A stretch of DNA of 64,000 nucleotides from an uncultured Alistipes sp. (GTDB lineage: Bacteria; Bacteroidota; Bacteroidia; Bacteroidales; Rikenellaceae), in the NCBI GenBank assembly GCA_947364365.1, contig CANASP010000008.1:1-64000 (forward strand), given 5' to 3'. Under the pieces are notes generated by a model. That model ran no database searches, was not told the DNA's origin, and saw only the letters and a program-made list of their open reading frames with translations. Shown one piece after another: positions 42,177 through 53,379 of this stretch. The position numbers and the translations under genes were made by a program. Each line of letters starts with the position of its first letter. The first letter of the stretch is position 1.

Positions 42177-43058
42177 TCAGAGCGTCGATTTCGACTCCAC
42201 GGCTACGTCGCCGCTCACCTTCTTGATAAGACCCTGCAACACGGCGCCGGGGCCCAGCTCGGTGAATTCGCCCACGCCGTCGGCGATCATCTGCTTGACG
42301 ATGTAGGTCCAGCGCACCGGAGCCGTCAGCTGCGCGATCAGGTTGGCCTTGATGGCCGCCGGATCGGTATAGGGCTTGGCGTCGACGTTCTGGTAGATGG
42401 GGCAGGTCGGGGTCCGGAACGGAGCCTCCTCGATCGCCTTCTCGAGCTCCTGCTTGGCGGGCTCCATCAGCGGCGAGTGGAACGCACCGCCCACGGGCAG
42501 GCGCAGCGCGCGGCGCGCACCGGCCTCCTTGGCCTTGGCGCAGGCGGCATCCACCGCCTCGACGGCACCCGAGATCACCAGCTGACCCGGGCAGTTGTAG
42601 TTAGCCGCCACGACCACGCCGTCGATCGACGCGCAGATCTCCTCGACCTTCGCATCCTCCAGACCGAGGATCGCGGCCATCGTGCCGGGCTGCTGCTCGC
42701 AGGCGGCCTGCATGGCCATCGCGCGCTTCGATACGAGCTTCAGACCGTCCTCGAACGAGAGGGCGCCGGCGACGACCAGTGCCGAGAACTCGCCCAGCGA
42801 GTGGCCCGCTACGGCGTCGGGGTTCACGCCCAGCGCCTTGGCCATGACGACCGAGTGGAGGAAGACGGCCGGCTGCGTGACCTTGGTCTGCTTGAGCTCC
42901 TCGTCCGTGCCGGCGAACATGATGTCGGTGATGCGGAAGCCGAGGATCTCGTTGGCCTGCTCGAAGAGTGCCTTGGCCTCGGGAACGTTTTCGTAGAGGT
43001 CTTTGCCCATGCCGACGGCCTGAGCTCCCTGACCCGGGAATACGTATGCGTGTTTCAT
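42177..43058 (-). CDS. fabD: Malonyl CoA-acyl carrier protein transacylase
   Basis: Moves malonyl from CoA to ACP in fatty acid synthesis. The 293-residue protein has the substrate motif FPGQGAQ, the nucleophile elbow GHSLGEFSAL with its Ser, the conserved Arg in SKRAMAMQAA and the His in GGAFHSPLM. Length is normal. It is a single-gene unit with its own -7 box and terminator; other fab genes are not in the window. Confidence 0.96.
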   Translation of the reverse strand: MKHAYVFPGQGAQAVGMGKDLYENVPEAKALFEQANEILGFRITDIMFAGTDEELKQTKVTQPAVFLHSVVMAKALGVNPDAVAGHSLGEFSALVVAGALSFEDGLKLVSKRAMAMQAACEQQPGTMAAILGLEDAKVEEICASIDGVVVAANYNCPGQLVISGAVEAVDAACAKAKEAGARRALRLPVGGAFHSPLMEPAKQELEKAIEEAPFRTPTCPIYQNVDAKPYTDPAAIKANLIAQLTAPVRWTYIVKQMIADGVGEFTELGPGAVLQGLIKKVSGDVAVESKSTL

Positions 43059-43086
43059 CGCTTTCGTGTTTTAGCGTTTACGGTCG

Positions 43087-43094
43087 CAAAGTTA
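43087..43094 (-). promoter_or_regulatory. Putative -7 box of fabD
   Basis: Minus-strand TAACTTTG fits TAnnTTTG, 29 bases upstream; -33 not evident. Confidence 0.45.
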
Positions 43095-43226
43095 CTATAA
43101 AAAAGCGAAAAGCGGAAAGATATAGTGATAGAATTGAGTCACAAGTGTTTCGGCTGAATTGCCGATTCGCATCACGGTGAACGGCCCTGCAACGCAAAGG
43201 CAGGCCGGCGAAAACGACGGGGCCGA

Positions 43227-43775
43227 TTACAAATCCGACCTCTCAAGCCACGATCGCACCGCCTTTCGGGCTTCGTCCCGTTTGTTCTGGGCCGTAGCGC
43301 CGCGCAGGGCGAGCCCACGGCCTACGGTCGCGCCCTTGCAGGCATCGGCGATCTTGCGTTCCATCCCCGACAGTCCGCTGCCCTCGTGGGTGCAGAACGG
43401 CAGGAGCGTCTTGCCGCTCCAATCGTGCTTTTCGAGGAACGTGTAGACCGCCATCGGCATGTCGCTCCACCAGTTGGGATAGCCGAGGAACACGACGTCG
43501 TACTCCTCCGCGGCGATGTCGCCCCGGACAGCCGGACGTGCGTTGCGCTCCTTTTCTTGTTTAGCAACCTCGACGCACTCCTGATACGTCTCGGGATATG
43601 CCTTTTCAGGCACGATCTCGAAGAGACGGCCGCCCGTCGCCTCGGCGATCATCTCGGCCACGATATGGGTGTTTCCCTTCGTGTTGTTGCCCACGGCGTA
43701 GTTCTCGCCCGTGTGCGAGAAAAACACCACCAATACTTTTACTTTCTTGTCTGTTTTCATTTCGGTGTTTTGCAT
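43227..43775 (-). CDS. Flavodoxin-family protein
   Basis: A ~182-residue flavodoxin-fold protein with the FMN phosphate loop VFFSHTGENYAVGNNTKGNT (slightly longer than usual), a conserved YDVVFLGYPNWWSDMPM and a C-terminal CTHEGSGLSG. Starts at 43775 (MQNTEMK) or 43760 (MKTDKK) are possible. It probably carries electrons or acts as a small NAD(P)H-linked reductase. It lies 64 bases downstream of the broken SDR and may share its promoter. Confidence 0.85.
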   Translation of the reverse strand: MQNTEMKTDKKVKVLVVFFSHTGENYAVGNNTKGNTHIVAEMIAEATGGRLFEIVPEKAYPETYQECVEVAKQEKERNARPAVRGDIAAEEYDVVFLGYPNWWSDMPMAVYTFLEKHDWSGKTLLPFCTHEGSGLSGMERKIADACKGATVGRGLALRGATAQNKRDEARKAVRSWLERSDL

Positions 43776-43839
43776 GGAATCGTTTTTGGGTTCGCGGCCC
43801 CGGGCTTGCAGGGTCACCGGCGAAACGGTTATCTTATCT

Positions 43840-44007
43840 TTATCGGTTGTCCGGATTCAGCGGTCCATAAAAATAGGAGGCCGTGGCGCCGCCGTCGATG
43901 AGGAAATCCGCTCCGGTGATGAACGCCCCTGCGGTCGCATCAGCAGTTCGGCCACACCCGCCACTTCGTCGGCCGTGCCGGGACGACCGGCCGGGCACCT
44001 CTTTCAT
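43840..44007 (-). pseudogene. Truncated, frameshifted short-chain dehydrogenase remnant
   Basis: Only the C-terminal end of an SDR enzyme is visible. KEVPGR (near 44000) and AGAFITGADFLIDGG ending at 43840 are in one frame, while the joining piece GTADEVAGVAELLM (~43938-43980) is in another, so two frameshifts disrupt it. No Rossmann N-terminal half is found upstream. A TAATTTTG box at 44090-44097 may be its old promoter. The order suggests it was once co-transcribed with the flavodoxin gene. Confidence 0.8.
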
Positions 44008-44089
44008 TCCTATCCCTATATTTTTCGATAAAACAACCGGCAATCCCGTCGTCCGCCCCCGCGGCGGTCCGACGTTTCGTTGCATGCCG

Positions 44090-44097
44090 CAAAATTA
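44090..44097 (-). promoter_or_regulatory. -7-like box upstream of the SDR remnant and flavodoxin
   Basis: Minus-strand TAATTTTG fits TAnnTTTG. Between here and the dapB promoter at 44251 I see no gene. Confidence 0.35.
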
Positions 44098-44250
44098 GAC
44101 GATAACAAAGAGACGAACCGTATACAAATCACGGATTGAATTACCAATATTCACTCCGCATCGCCTCCAATCCGCACGGAAACAATAATATCCGCCACGC
44201 TCCGTTTGTCCGAAAAACATCCCGCGTTTTTTATTTCGCGGCGAAATGCC

Positions 44251-44258
44251 TATCTTTG
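44251..44258 (+). promoter_or_regulatory. -7 box of the dapB-mazG operon
   Basis: TATCTTTG, 19 bases before the dapB start. A T-rich stretch lies at the -33 position without a clear TTTG. Confidence 0.55.
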
Positions 44259-44277
44259 GAGGTTAAATATCGAAAAT

Positions 44278-45033
44278 ATGAAAGCAGCAATCATCGGATA
44301 CGGCAAGATGGGGCGCGAGATCGAACGCATCCTCTCGGAGCGGGGCCACAGCGTGGCGCTCGTCATCGACGCCGACAACGCCTCGGACCTCGACGCCGAA
44401 CACCTCGCCGGGGTCGACGTCGCCCTCGAATTCTCCACTCCCGCCACGGCCTATGCCAACATCCGCACCTGCCTCGAATGCGGCACCGCCGTCGTGAGCG
44501 GCACGACGGGCTGGACCGAGCGGCTCGCCGAGTTGCAGGCGCTGTGTCGCGAGCGGCAGGGAGCGATGTTCTATGCCTCCAACTTCAGCCTGGGCGTCAA
44601 CCTGCTCTTCCGCCTCAACCGCCGGCTGGCCGAGCTCGTGGGGCGCATGGGCGGCTACGACGTGCGCATCGAGGAGACCCACCACACCCAGAAGAAAGAC
44701 TCGCCGAGCGGCACGGCCATCACGCTGGCCGAGGAGGCGATCGCCGGCCTTCCCGGCAAAAGCGCATGGGTCAACTACGCCCCGGGGCTCGACCACGCCG
44801 CCCACCGCATCGACACGCCCGCCGAGGCACCGGCCGACGCCGTGGTGATCGAATCGGTGCGCGAAGGCGCCGTCCCGGGCATCCACACGGTCGTCTACGA
44901 GGCCGAAGACGACCGGCTCGAATTGCGTCACGAGATCAAGAACCGCCGCACGCTGGCCCTGGGTGCCGTCGTCGCGGCCGAATACCTCTGCGGCCGCCAG
45001 GGTATCTACACGATGGACGACCTGCTCCGCTAA
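44278..45033 (+). CDS. dapB: 4-hydroxy-tetrahydrodipicolinate reductase
   Basis: Reduces hydroxytetrahydrodipicolinate in the lysine/diaminopimelate pathway with NAD(P)H. The 251-residue protein has MKAAIIGYGKMGREIER (Rossmann) and the signature ETHHTQKKDSPSGTA containing the catalytic His-Lys pair. It is somewhat shorter than the E. coli enzyme, as is usual in Bacteroidota. The Met at 44278 directly follows the promoter. It heads a rightward operon of eight genes. Confidence 0.95.
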   Translation: MKAAIIGYGKMGREIERILSERGHSVALVIDADNASDLDAEHLAGVDVALEFSTPATAYANIRTCLECGTAVVSGTTGWTERLAELQALCRERQGAMFYASNFSLGVNLLFRLNRRLAELVGRMGGYDVRIEETHHTQKKDSPSGTAITLAEEAIAGLPGKSAWVNYAPGLDHAAHRIDTPAEAPADAVVIESVREGAVPGIHTVVYEAEDDRLELRHEIKNRRTLALGAVVAAEYLCGRQGIYTMDDLLR

Positions 45034-45048
45034 AATACCGCCGAGAAG

Positions 45049-46401
45049 ATGAACAAACTGAAAACGATACTGCGCAACAAATGGACCGGCTTCGCCCTGG
45101 CGACGCTCCTCTATACGCTCTGGTTCGTAGTCTGGACCGGCAACCTGTGGCTGCTGCTGGGCATCCCCGTCCTCTACGACCTCTACATCTCGAAATACCT
45201 CTACCGCTGGATCGGCAGCCGCAACGAGCGGCTGTGCCAGCGCAGCAGAAGCTATAAGGTAATCTACGAATGGGTCAACGCCATCGTTTTCGCCACGGTC
45301 GTGGCGTCGCTGGTCCACCTGTTCGTCTTCCAGATGTACGTGATCCCCACCTCGTCGATGGAAAAGTCGCTGCTCGTGGGCGACTACCTCTACGTGAGCA
45401 AGGTGGCCTACGGCCCCCAGATGCCCAACACGCCGCTCTCGTTCCCCTTCGTCCACCACACGATGCCCTTCTCGCAGACCCGCAAGTCGTTCTCCGAGGC
45501 GATCCGCTGGCCCTACCACCGCCTGAAGGGGCTGGGCCGCATCCGGCGCGACGACGTGGTGGTCTTCAACTTCCCGGCGGGCGACACCGTGCTGCTCGAA
45601 AACCAGGCGGCGACCTACTACGACGTCGTGCGCAGCTACCAGGCCGCCCTGGGCGAACGGGAGGGCCGCGAGGAGCTGGAGCGCACCTTCACGATCGTCG
45701 CACGCCCGGTCGACAAGCGCGAGAACTACATCAAGCGCTGCGTGGCCATCCCCGGCGACACGCTCGCGATCCGCGACGGCGACGTATGGGTCAACGGCAC
45801 GCAGCAGCAGCCGATCGCCGGCATCGAGCGCACCTACACGGTCTATGTCAAGTCGCCCCTGACGCAATATGCGCTCGACAAGCTGGGCATCACCGAATAC
45901 AGCGGCAACGGCTCGGTCTACCACATGAACCTCACCGACGGAGCGGCCGACGAGCTGCGCCGCCTCGACAACGTCACTTCGGTCTTCCGCTACCTCTTCC
46001 CGGCCAACGACGAGGTCTTCCCGCAATGGCCCGAGACGCGCTGGAGCCAGGACAACTACGGCCCCGTATGGATTCCGCAGCGGGGCGCCACCGTGGCGCT
46101 CACCACGGAGAACCTGCCGCTCTACCGCCGCATCATCGAGGCCTACGAAGGCCACACGCTCGCGGTCGACGGCGAACGGATCCTCATCGACGGCGCCCCG
46201 GCCACCGAGTATACCTTCGCCATGGACTACTACTGGATGATGGGCGACAACCGCCACAACTCGGCCGACTCGCGCTTCTGGGGCTTCGTCCCCGAGGACC
46301 ACATCGTCGGCAAGGCTTCGTTCGTCTGGCTGTCGCTCGAAGAGGGGAAGTCGTTCCCGTCGAACGTGCGCTGGGAGCGTCTGTTCAAAAAGGTCCGATA
46401 G
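45049..46401 (+). CDS. lepB: Signal peptidase I
   Basis: Cleaves signal peptides from exported proteins; inner membrane, active site outside. The 450-residue protein has an N-terminal double transmembrane region (~12-50) and a third helix (~75-97), followed by the catalytic serine in PTSSMEKSLLVGD (Ser103) and the lysine in NYIKRCVAIPGD (Lys229). The C-terminal box E reads MMGDNRHNSADSRFWG. It is longer than most signal peptidases because of inserts between boxes, as seen in Bacteroidota. Confidence 0.95.
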   Translation: MNKLKTILRNKWTGFALATLLYTLWFVVWTGNLWLLLGIPVLYDLYISKYLYRWIGSRNERLCQRSRSYKVIYEWVNAIVFATVVASLVHLFVFQMYVIPTSSMEKSLLVGDYLYVSKVAYGPQMPNTPLSFPFVHHTMPFSQTRKSFSEAIRWPYHRLKGLGRIRRDDVVVFNFPAGDTVLLENQAATYYDVVRSYQAALGEREGREELERTFTIVARPVDKRENYIKRCVAIPGDTLAIRDGDVWVNGTQQQPIAGIERTYTVYVKSPLTQYALDKLGITEYSGNGSVYHMNLTDGAADELRRLDNVTSVFRYLFPANDEVFPQWPETRWSQDNYGPVWIPQRGATVALTTENLPLYRRIIEAYEGHTLAVDGERILIDGAPATEYTFAMDYYWMMGDNRHNSADSRFWGFVPEDHIVGKASFVWLSLEEGKSFPSNVRWERLFKKVR

Positions 46402-46402
46402 G

Positions 46403-47014
46403 GTGGAGGAGGACCGTTACCTGACCGTCGCCGCCCCGGCCGAGGCCTCCTGCCGCGAGCGGAGCAGCAAGTTCCTCGCCTTCATCTATCCGGTGACGGG
46501 CGAGGAGGAGATCCGCGAACGGCTGGAGGCCCTGCGCAAGCGCTACTACGACGCCACGCACCACTGCTACGCCTGGCGGCTGGGCCCCCGCGGCGAGCAG
46601 TTCCGCGCCAACGACGACGGCGAGCCCTCGGGCACGGCCGGCAAGCCGATCCTCGGCCAGATGCTCTCGACCGACATCACCGACTGCCTGGTGGTGGTCG
46701 TCCGCTACTTCGGCGGCACGAAGCTCGGCGTCCCGGGGCTGATCGCCGCCTACAAGGAGTCGGCCGCCGAGGCGATCGCCGCCGCCGAGATCGTCGACCG
46801 CACGGTCGACCGCACGGTCAGGGTCGAGTTTCCCTACGTGGCGATGAACGACATCATGCGCACGGTCAAGGAGCTCCAGCCGCGCATCGAAGCGCAGGAG
46901 TTCGACAACCTCTGCTCGATGCGGCTCACGATCCGCGAGAGTCTGGCCGACCGGCTCGTCGACAAGCTCCGCAAGGCGGGCGGCAGCATCGCCGATCCCG
47001 ATCCGAAACCCTAA
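46403..47014 (+). CDS. yigZ: YigZ/IMPACT family protein
   Basis: A 203-residue protein of the UPF0029/IMPACT family with the signature VVVRYFGGTKLGVPGLI and a C-terminal EF-G domain-IV-like region. Function in bacteria is unclear; the fold suggests nucleic-acid or ribosome contact. The start is a GTG at 46403, one base after the lepB stop; no ATG preserves the N-terminal motif. Confidence 0.9.
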   Translation: MEEDRYLTVAAPAEASCRERSSKFLAFIYPVTGEEEIRERLEALRKRYYDATHHCYAWRLGPRGEQFRANDDGEPSGTAGKPILGQMLSTDITDCLVVVVRYFGGTKLGVPGLIAAYKESAAEAIAAAEIVDRTVDRTVRVEFPYVAMNDIMRTVKELQPRIEAQEFDNLCSMRLTIRESLADRLVDKLRKAGGSIADPDPKP

Positions 47015-47047
47015 TCCATAAGCGGGCCGATGGGCCTGCGACCTGCA

Positions 47048-49858
<2,811 letters not shown>

Positions 49859-51073
49859 ATGGAATTCTACACCTATACGCTCCCCAACGGCATCCGCGGC
49901 ATCCACCGCCAGGTGCGCGGCTCCGTGGCCCACTGCGCGCTGACCATCGGCGCGGGCAGCCGCGACGAGCAGCCCGACCAGTACGGCCTGGCGCATCTGA
50001 CCGAACACGCCTTCTTCAAGGGTACCGAACGCCGCCGTGCCTGGCAGGTCAACTGCCGGCTGGAGAACCTCGGCGGCGAGCTCAACGCCTTCACCACCAA
50101 GGAGGACACGACGATCCACGCCACGACGCTGCGCGGCGATTTCGCCAAAGCGGCCGAACTGATCGCCGACGTGGCCTTCCGCTCGACCTTTCCCGAGCGT
50201 GAAATCGAGCGCGAGAAGGAGGTGATCGTCGACGAGATCAACACCTACAAGGATTCACCCGCCGACCTGATCTACGACACCTTCGAGGAGTTGCTCTTCG
50301 AGGGATCGGAGTTGAGCCACAACATCCTGGGGACCAAGCGGTCGCTCATGCGCCACGACGGCAACGCCATCCGCCGCTTCATCGGCCGCACGCACACCAC
50401 CGACCGCATGGTCTTCTCCACCATCGGCAGCTTCTCGGCCCGCACGGCCGAGACGGTCGCCGCACGTTATTTCGGCTCCCGCCCCGCTACGGTGCGCGAT
50501 TTCGAACGGATCGCACCTGCTCCGCAAGCCCCCTTCGAGCGGGAGATAGTCAAACACACCCACCAGACCCACTGCATCATCGGCTGCCGCGCCTACGGCA
50601 GCGACGACAGCCGGCGCCTGCCGCTGGCGCTGCTTATCAATCTGCTGGGCGGCCCCTCGGCCAATTCGCTGCTCAACGTCGAGGTGCGCGAGCGGCACGG
50701 CCTCTCCTACAACATCGAAGCGACCTACACGCCCTATTGCGACACGGGGCTGGTGGCGATCTACTTCAGCAGCGAACATGCCAACGCCGCGCAATGCGTG
50801 GAGCTCATCATGGGCCAGCTCCGCCGCCTGCGCACCGAGCCGCTCACGTCGCGCCGCCTCTCAATGGCCAAGAAGCAGTTCATCGCCCAGCTGGCCATTG
50901 CCGGCGAGAGCAACGAGAGCTACATGCTCGGCGCGGGCAAGAGCCTGCTGACCCACGGCGCGATGGACACCATGGAGGAGGTCTGCGCCAAGATCCGCGC
51001 GCTGACCGCACAGCAGCTCACCGCCGTCGCCGAGGAGCTGTTCTCCGGCATGTCCCGCCTGACCTACAAATAA
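49859..51073 (+). CDS. M16 family zinc peptidase
   Basis: A 404-residue M16 peptidase (PqqL/YmxG-like) with the inverted zinc motif HLTEHAFFKG and the downstream Glu in the E.VIVDEINTYKD region. Single N+C half-domain pair, cytoplasmic (no signal peptide). It starts one base after the uvrA stop. Likely degrades peptides, possibly exported-protein signal remnants; the substrate is unknown. Confidence 0.92.
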   Translation: MEFYTYTLPNGIRGIHRQVRGSVAHCALTIGAGSRDEQPDQYGLAHLTEHAFFKGTERRRAWQVNCRLENLGGELNAFTTKEDTTIHATTLRGDFAKAAELIADVAFRSTFPEREIEREKEVIVDEINTYKDSPADLIYDTFEELLFEGSELSHNILGTKRSLMRHDGNAIRRFIGRTHTTDRMVFSTIGSFSARTAETVAARYFGSRPATVRDFERIAPAPQAPFEREIVKHTHQTHCIIGCRAYGSDDSRRLPLALLINLLGGPSANSLLNVEVRERHGLSYNIEATYTPYCDTGLVAIYFSSEHANAAQCVELIMGQLRRLRTEPLTSRRLSMAKKQFIAQLAIAGESNESYMLGAGKSLLTHGAMDTMEEVCAKIRALTAQQLTAVAEELFSGMSRLTYK

Positions 51074-51092
51074 CGCATTTCCAGACAACACC

Positions 51093-51686
51093 ATGAAAGA
51101 GATCGTCTTCGTCCTGCTCGACCGGTTCGCCGACTGGGAGGCAGCCTTCCTCGCCCCGGCGCTCTGCGGCGGGGTAGCCCCGGGCCGCCCGGGCTCCTAC
51201 GCCGTCCGCTACCTCACGCCCGACGGAGCCCCCGTCCGCTCTTTGGGCGGCCTTCGCGTCACCCCCGACTACGACGCCAGCGCGCTGCCCGAGGCCTGCG
51301 CCGCACTGATCCTCGTCGGCGGCCTCGGTTGGCAGTCGCCCGAGGCCGCGACCGTCGCACCGCTCGTCGACGAGGCCCGCCGCCGCGGGCTTCCGCTCGG
51401 CGCCATCTGCAACGCCTGCGCGTTCCTCGCGGCCCACGGCCACCTCAACGATGTCCGCCACACGGGCAACACCTGCGCGATGCTGCGCGAGTGGGGTGGC
51501 GACCGCTACACGGGCGAGGCGCTCTTCGAGGAGCGCCAGGCCGTCTCCGACGGCGGCATCATCACGGCCAACGGCTCGGCCTGCCTCGAATTCACGCGCG
51601 CCTGCCTGCTGGCCCTCGACGCCGACACGCCGGAGGCCATCGAGGCGTCGTACCGCTTCAACAAGGAGGGATTCTACAAGGTCTGA
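51093..51686 (+). CDS. DJ-1/PfpI family protein
   Basis: A 197-residue protein with a Class I glutamine amidotransferase-like fold. The nucleophile elbow is GAICNACAFLAAHG with a Cys at the DJ-1/PfpI position, and the segment ALILVGGLGWQ is typical. Such proteins act as chaperones, glyoxalases or proteases; no choice can be made here. It lies 19 bases downstream of the M16 gene and four before the methyltransferase. Confidence 0.88.
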   Translation: MKEIVFVLLDRFADWEAAFLAPALCGGVAPGRPGSYAVRYLTPDGAPVRSLGGLRVTPDYDASALPEACAALILVGGLGWQSPEAATVAPLVDEARRRGLPLGAICNACAFLAAHGHLNDVRHTGNTCAMLREWGGDRYTGEALFEERQAVSDGGIITANGSACLEFTRACLLALDADTPEAIEASYRFNKEGFYKV

Positions 51687-51690
51687 CACC

Positions 51691-52338
51691 ATGGACGCAC
51701 TCGAACGCTACGTACACGACCACACCGAAGCCGAGGAGGAGCTCCTGCGCGAACTCGACCGCGAGACCCACTGCCGCACCGTGGCGCCGCGCATGCTCTC
51801 GGGCCACCTCCAGGGCAAGCTGCTCAAGCTGCTCGTCCGCATGCACCGCCCGCGGCGCATGCTCGAGATCGGCACCTTCACCGGCTACTCGGCCCTCTCG
51901 ATGGCCGCGGGGCTCACGCCGGGTGCCGAGCTCCACACCATCGAGGTCGACGACGAGCTGGAGGAGCTGGCCCGCTCCTACTTCGACCGCTCGCCCCACG
52001 GCTCGAAAATCCGCCTGCACATCGGCTCGGCGCTCGACATCGCCCCCTCGCTCGGCTATCCGTTCGACCTGGTATTCATCGACGGCGACAAGCGCGAATA
52101 CCCCGACTACTACCGCATGCTCATGGGCGACCGCGACGGGCAGCCGCTCGTCGGGCCCGGCTCGGTGCTCGTCGCCGACAACATCCTCTGGTCGGGCAAG
52201 GTCGTCGAGCCCGTCGCCGCCCGCGACCGCCACACGCAGGCGCTCATCGAATTCAACCGCATGGTCATGGAAGATCCCCGGGTGGAGAACGTCATCGTCC
52301 CGCTGCGCGACGGCCTCAACCTGATCTACGTGAAATAA
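51691..52338 (+). CDS. SAM-dependent O-methyltransferase
   Basis: A 215-residue class I methyltransferase of the O-methyltransferase family 3 (COMT-like). SAM motif LEIGTFTGYSALSMA (~residues 55-70), a metal or substrate region FDLVFIDGDKREY, and VLVADNILWSGKV. The substrate, probably a catechol-like or other hydroxylated small molecule, is not known. It is four bases after the DJ-1 stop. Confidence 0.92.
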   Translation: MDALERYVHDHTEAEEELLRELDRETHCRTVAPRMLSGHLQGKLLKLLVRMHRPRRMLEIGTFTGYSALSMAAGLTPGAELHTIEVDDELEELARSYFDRSPHGSKIRLHIGSALDIAPSLGYPFDLVFIDGDKREYPDYYRMLMGDRDGQPLVGPGSVLVADNILWSGKVVEPVAARDRHTQALIEFNRMVMEDPRVENVIVPLRDGLNLIYVK

Positions 52339-52400
52339 CCCCCGCGCGCGGACGGCGCCACGGTCTCCGCCGTCCGCCCCGACGATCAACTTACTGCATT

Positions 52401-52739
52401 ATGGAAATCAAGGAATTGCAACAGCGCGTCGACGACTGGATCCACCGCTACGGCGTGCGTTACTTCAGCGAACTGACCAACCTGGCCATCCTCACCGAGG
52501 AGGTGGGGGAGCTGGCCCGCGTCATGGCCCGCCGCTACGGCGACCAGTCGTTCAAAGCGGGCGAAAAGGACAACCTCGACGAGGAGCTGGCCGACATCCT
52601 ATGGGTTGTCGTCTGCCTGGCCAACCAGACCGGCACCGACCTCACGGCCGCCCTCGAAGCCTCCTTCGCCAAGAAAACCGCCCGCGACAAGGACCGCCAC
52701 CGCTCCAACCCCAAACTGACCGCAAACAAAAACGGTTGA
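52401..52739 (+). CDS. MazG nucleotide pyrophosphohydrolase
   Basis: A 112-residue single MazG domain with the metal-binding helix pair EEVGELARVMARRYGD and NLDEELADILWVV. Hydrolyses nucleoside triphosphates (often damaged ones) to monophosphate and PPi. It closes the long dapB operon; its stop codon sits inside the terminator stem (52728-52760). Confidence 0.92.
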   Translation: MEIKELQQRVDDWIHRYGVRYFSELTNLAILTEEVGELARVMARRYGDQSFKAGEKDNLDEELADILWVVVCLANQTGTDLTAALEASFAKKTARDKDRHRSNPKLTANKNG

Positions 52740-52760
52740 GGCTATGCCTCAACCGTTTTT
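52728..52760. terminator. Bidirectional terminator at the GC boundary, overlapping the mazG stop
   Basis: AAAAACGGTTGAGGC (52728-52742) pairs with GCCTCAACCGTTTTT (52746-52760) around a 3-base loop. Symmetric A and T runs allow termination from both sides, so it serves both the dapB-mazG operon and the glycan locus. Confidence 0.9.
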
Positions 52761-52779
52761 ACTTTTCACTTACAGATCA

Positions 52780-53370
52780 TCATTTCGACACGATCTCCCA
52801 AAACGTCCTGAAAATAAGCCCGATGTCATATATAAACGAATGATTGGCAACATATTCCAGATCGATCCGCAACTTATCCTGCATCACGACCTCCACATAA
52901 CATCGGTCGGGATCTTCCGCTTGATCCAACAACTCGTTCTCATTGCGGTAGCGAATCGATGCCAAACTCGTGATTCCGGGACGGACATCCAATACGTGCA
53001 TTTGTTCAGGCGTATAGAGGTCGACATACTTCCGCACCTCGGGCCTCGGACCGACCAGGCTCATGTCTCCGACAAATACGTTGATTAACTGCGGCAGCTC
53101 ATCCAGTTTGTATTTGCGGATAAAATAGCCCGATCGTGTAACGCGGGGATCGTGCCCGCCAACAGTTATCAGCCCCTTCTTGTCCGATCCGACACGCATG
53201 GACCGGAATTTGAACAGTCTGAAATCCAGATTATTGCGCCCCACGCGGATTTGCCGGTAAAAGACCGGACCGTCGGAATCGAGCTTGATCCAGACGGCCA
53301 ACAGAAGAAAAACGGGAGAGAGGACGAGCAGTCCGAAACCGCTCGACACGACATCGAAAATACGTTTCAC
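52780..53370 (-). CDS. Initiating sugar-phosphate transferase (monotopic PGT, PglC-like)
   Basis: A 196-residue small phosphoglycosyl transferase: N-terminal membrane re-entrant helix (GFGLLVLSPVFLLLAVWIKL), the catalytic KFRSMRVGSD region and LDELPQLINVFVGDMSLVGPRPE. It transfers a sugar-1-phosphate from a UDP-sugar to undecaprenyl phosphate, starting repeat-unit assembly at the inner membrane. It is the last gene of the leftward locus, next to the DegT aminotransferase that likely helps make its sugar. Confidence 0.93.
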   Translation of the reverse strand: MKRIFDVVSSGFGLLVLSPVFLLLAVWIKLDSDGPVFYRQIRVGRNNLDFRLFKFRSMRVGSDKKGLITVGGHDPRVTRSGYFIRKYKLDELPQLINVFVGDMSLVGPRPEVRKYVDLYTPEQMHVLDVRPGITSLASIRYRNENELLDQAEDPDRCYVEVVMQDKLRIDLEYVANHSFIYDIGLIFRTFWEIVSK

Positions 53371-53379
53371 GGAATAGAA

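Noticed and set aside
43185-43215. Hairpin downstream of the flavodoxin gene as a terminator
   Set aside because: The stem has a bulge and there is no T run on the minus strand.
44098-44250. Possible RNA gene or riboswitch upstream of dapB
   Set aside because: I found no tRNA shape, lysine riboswitch motif or strong paired structure; the stretch is simple AT-rich intergenic sequence.
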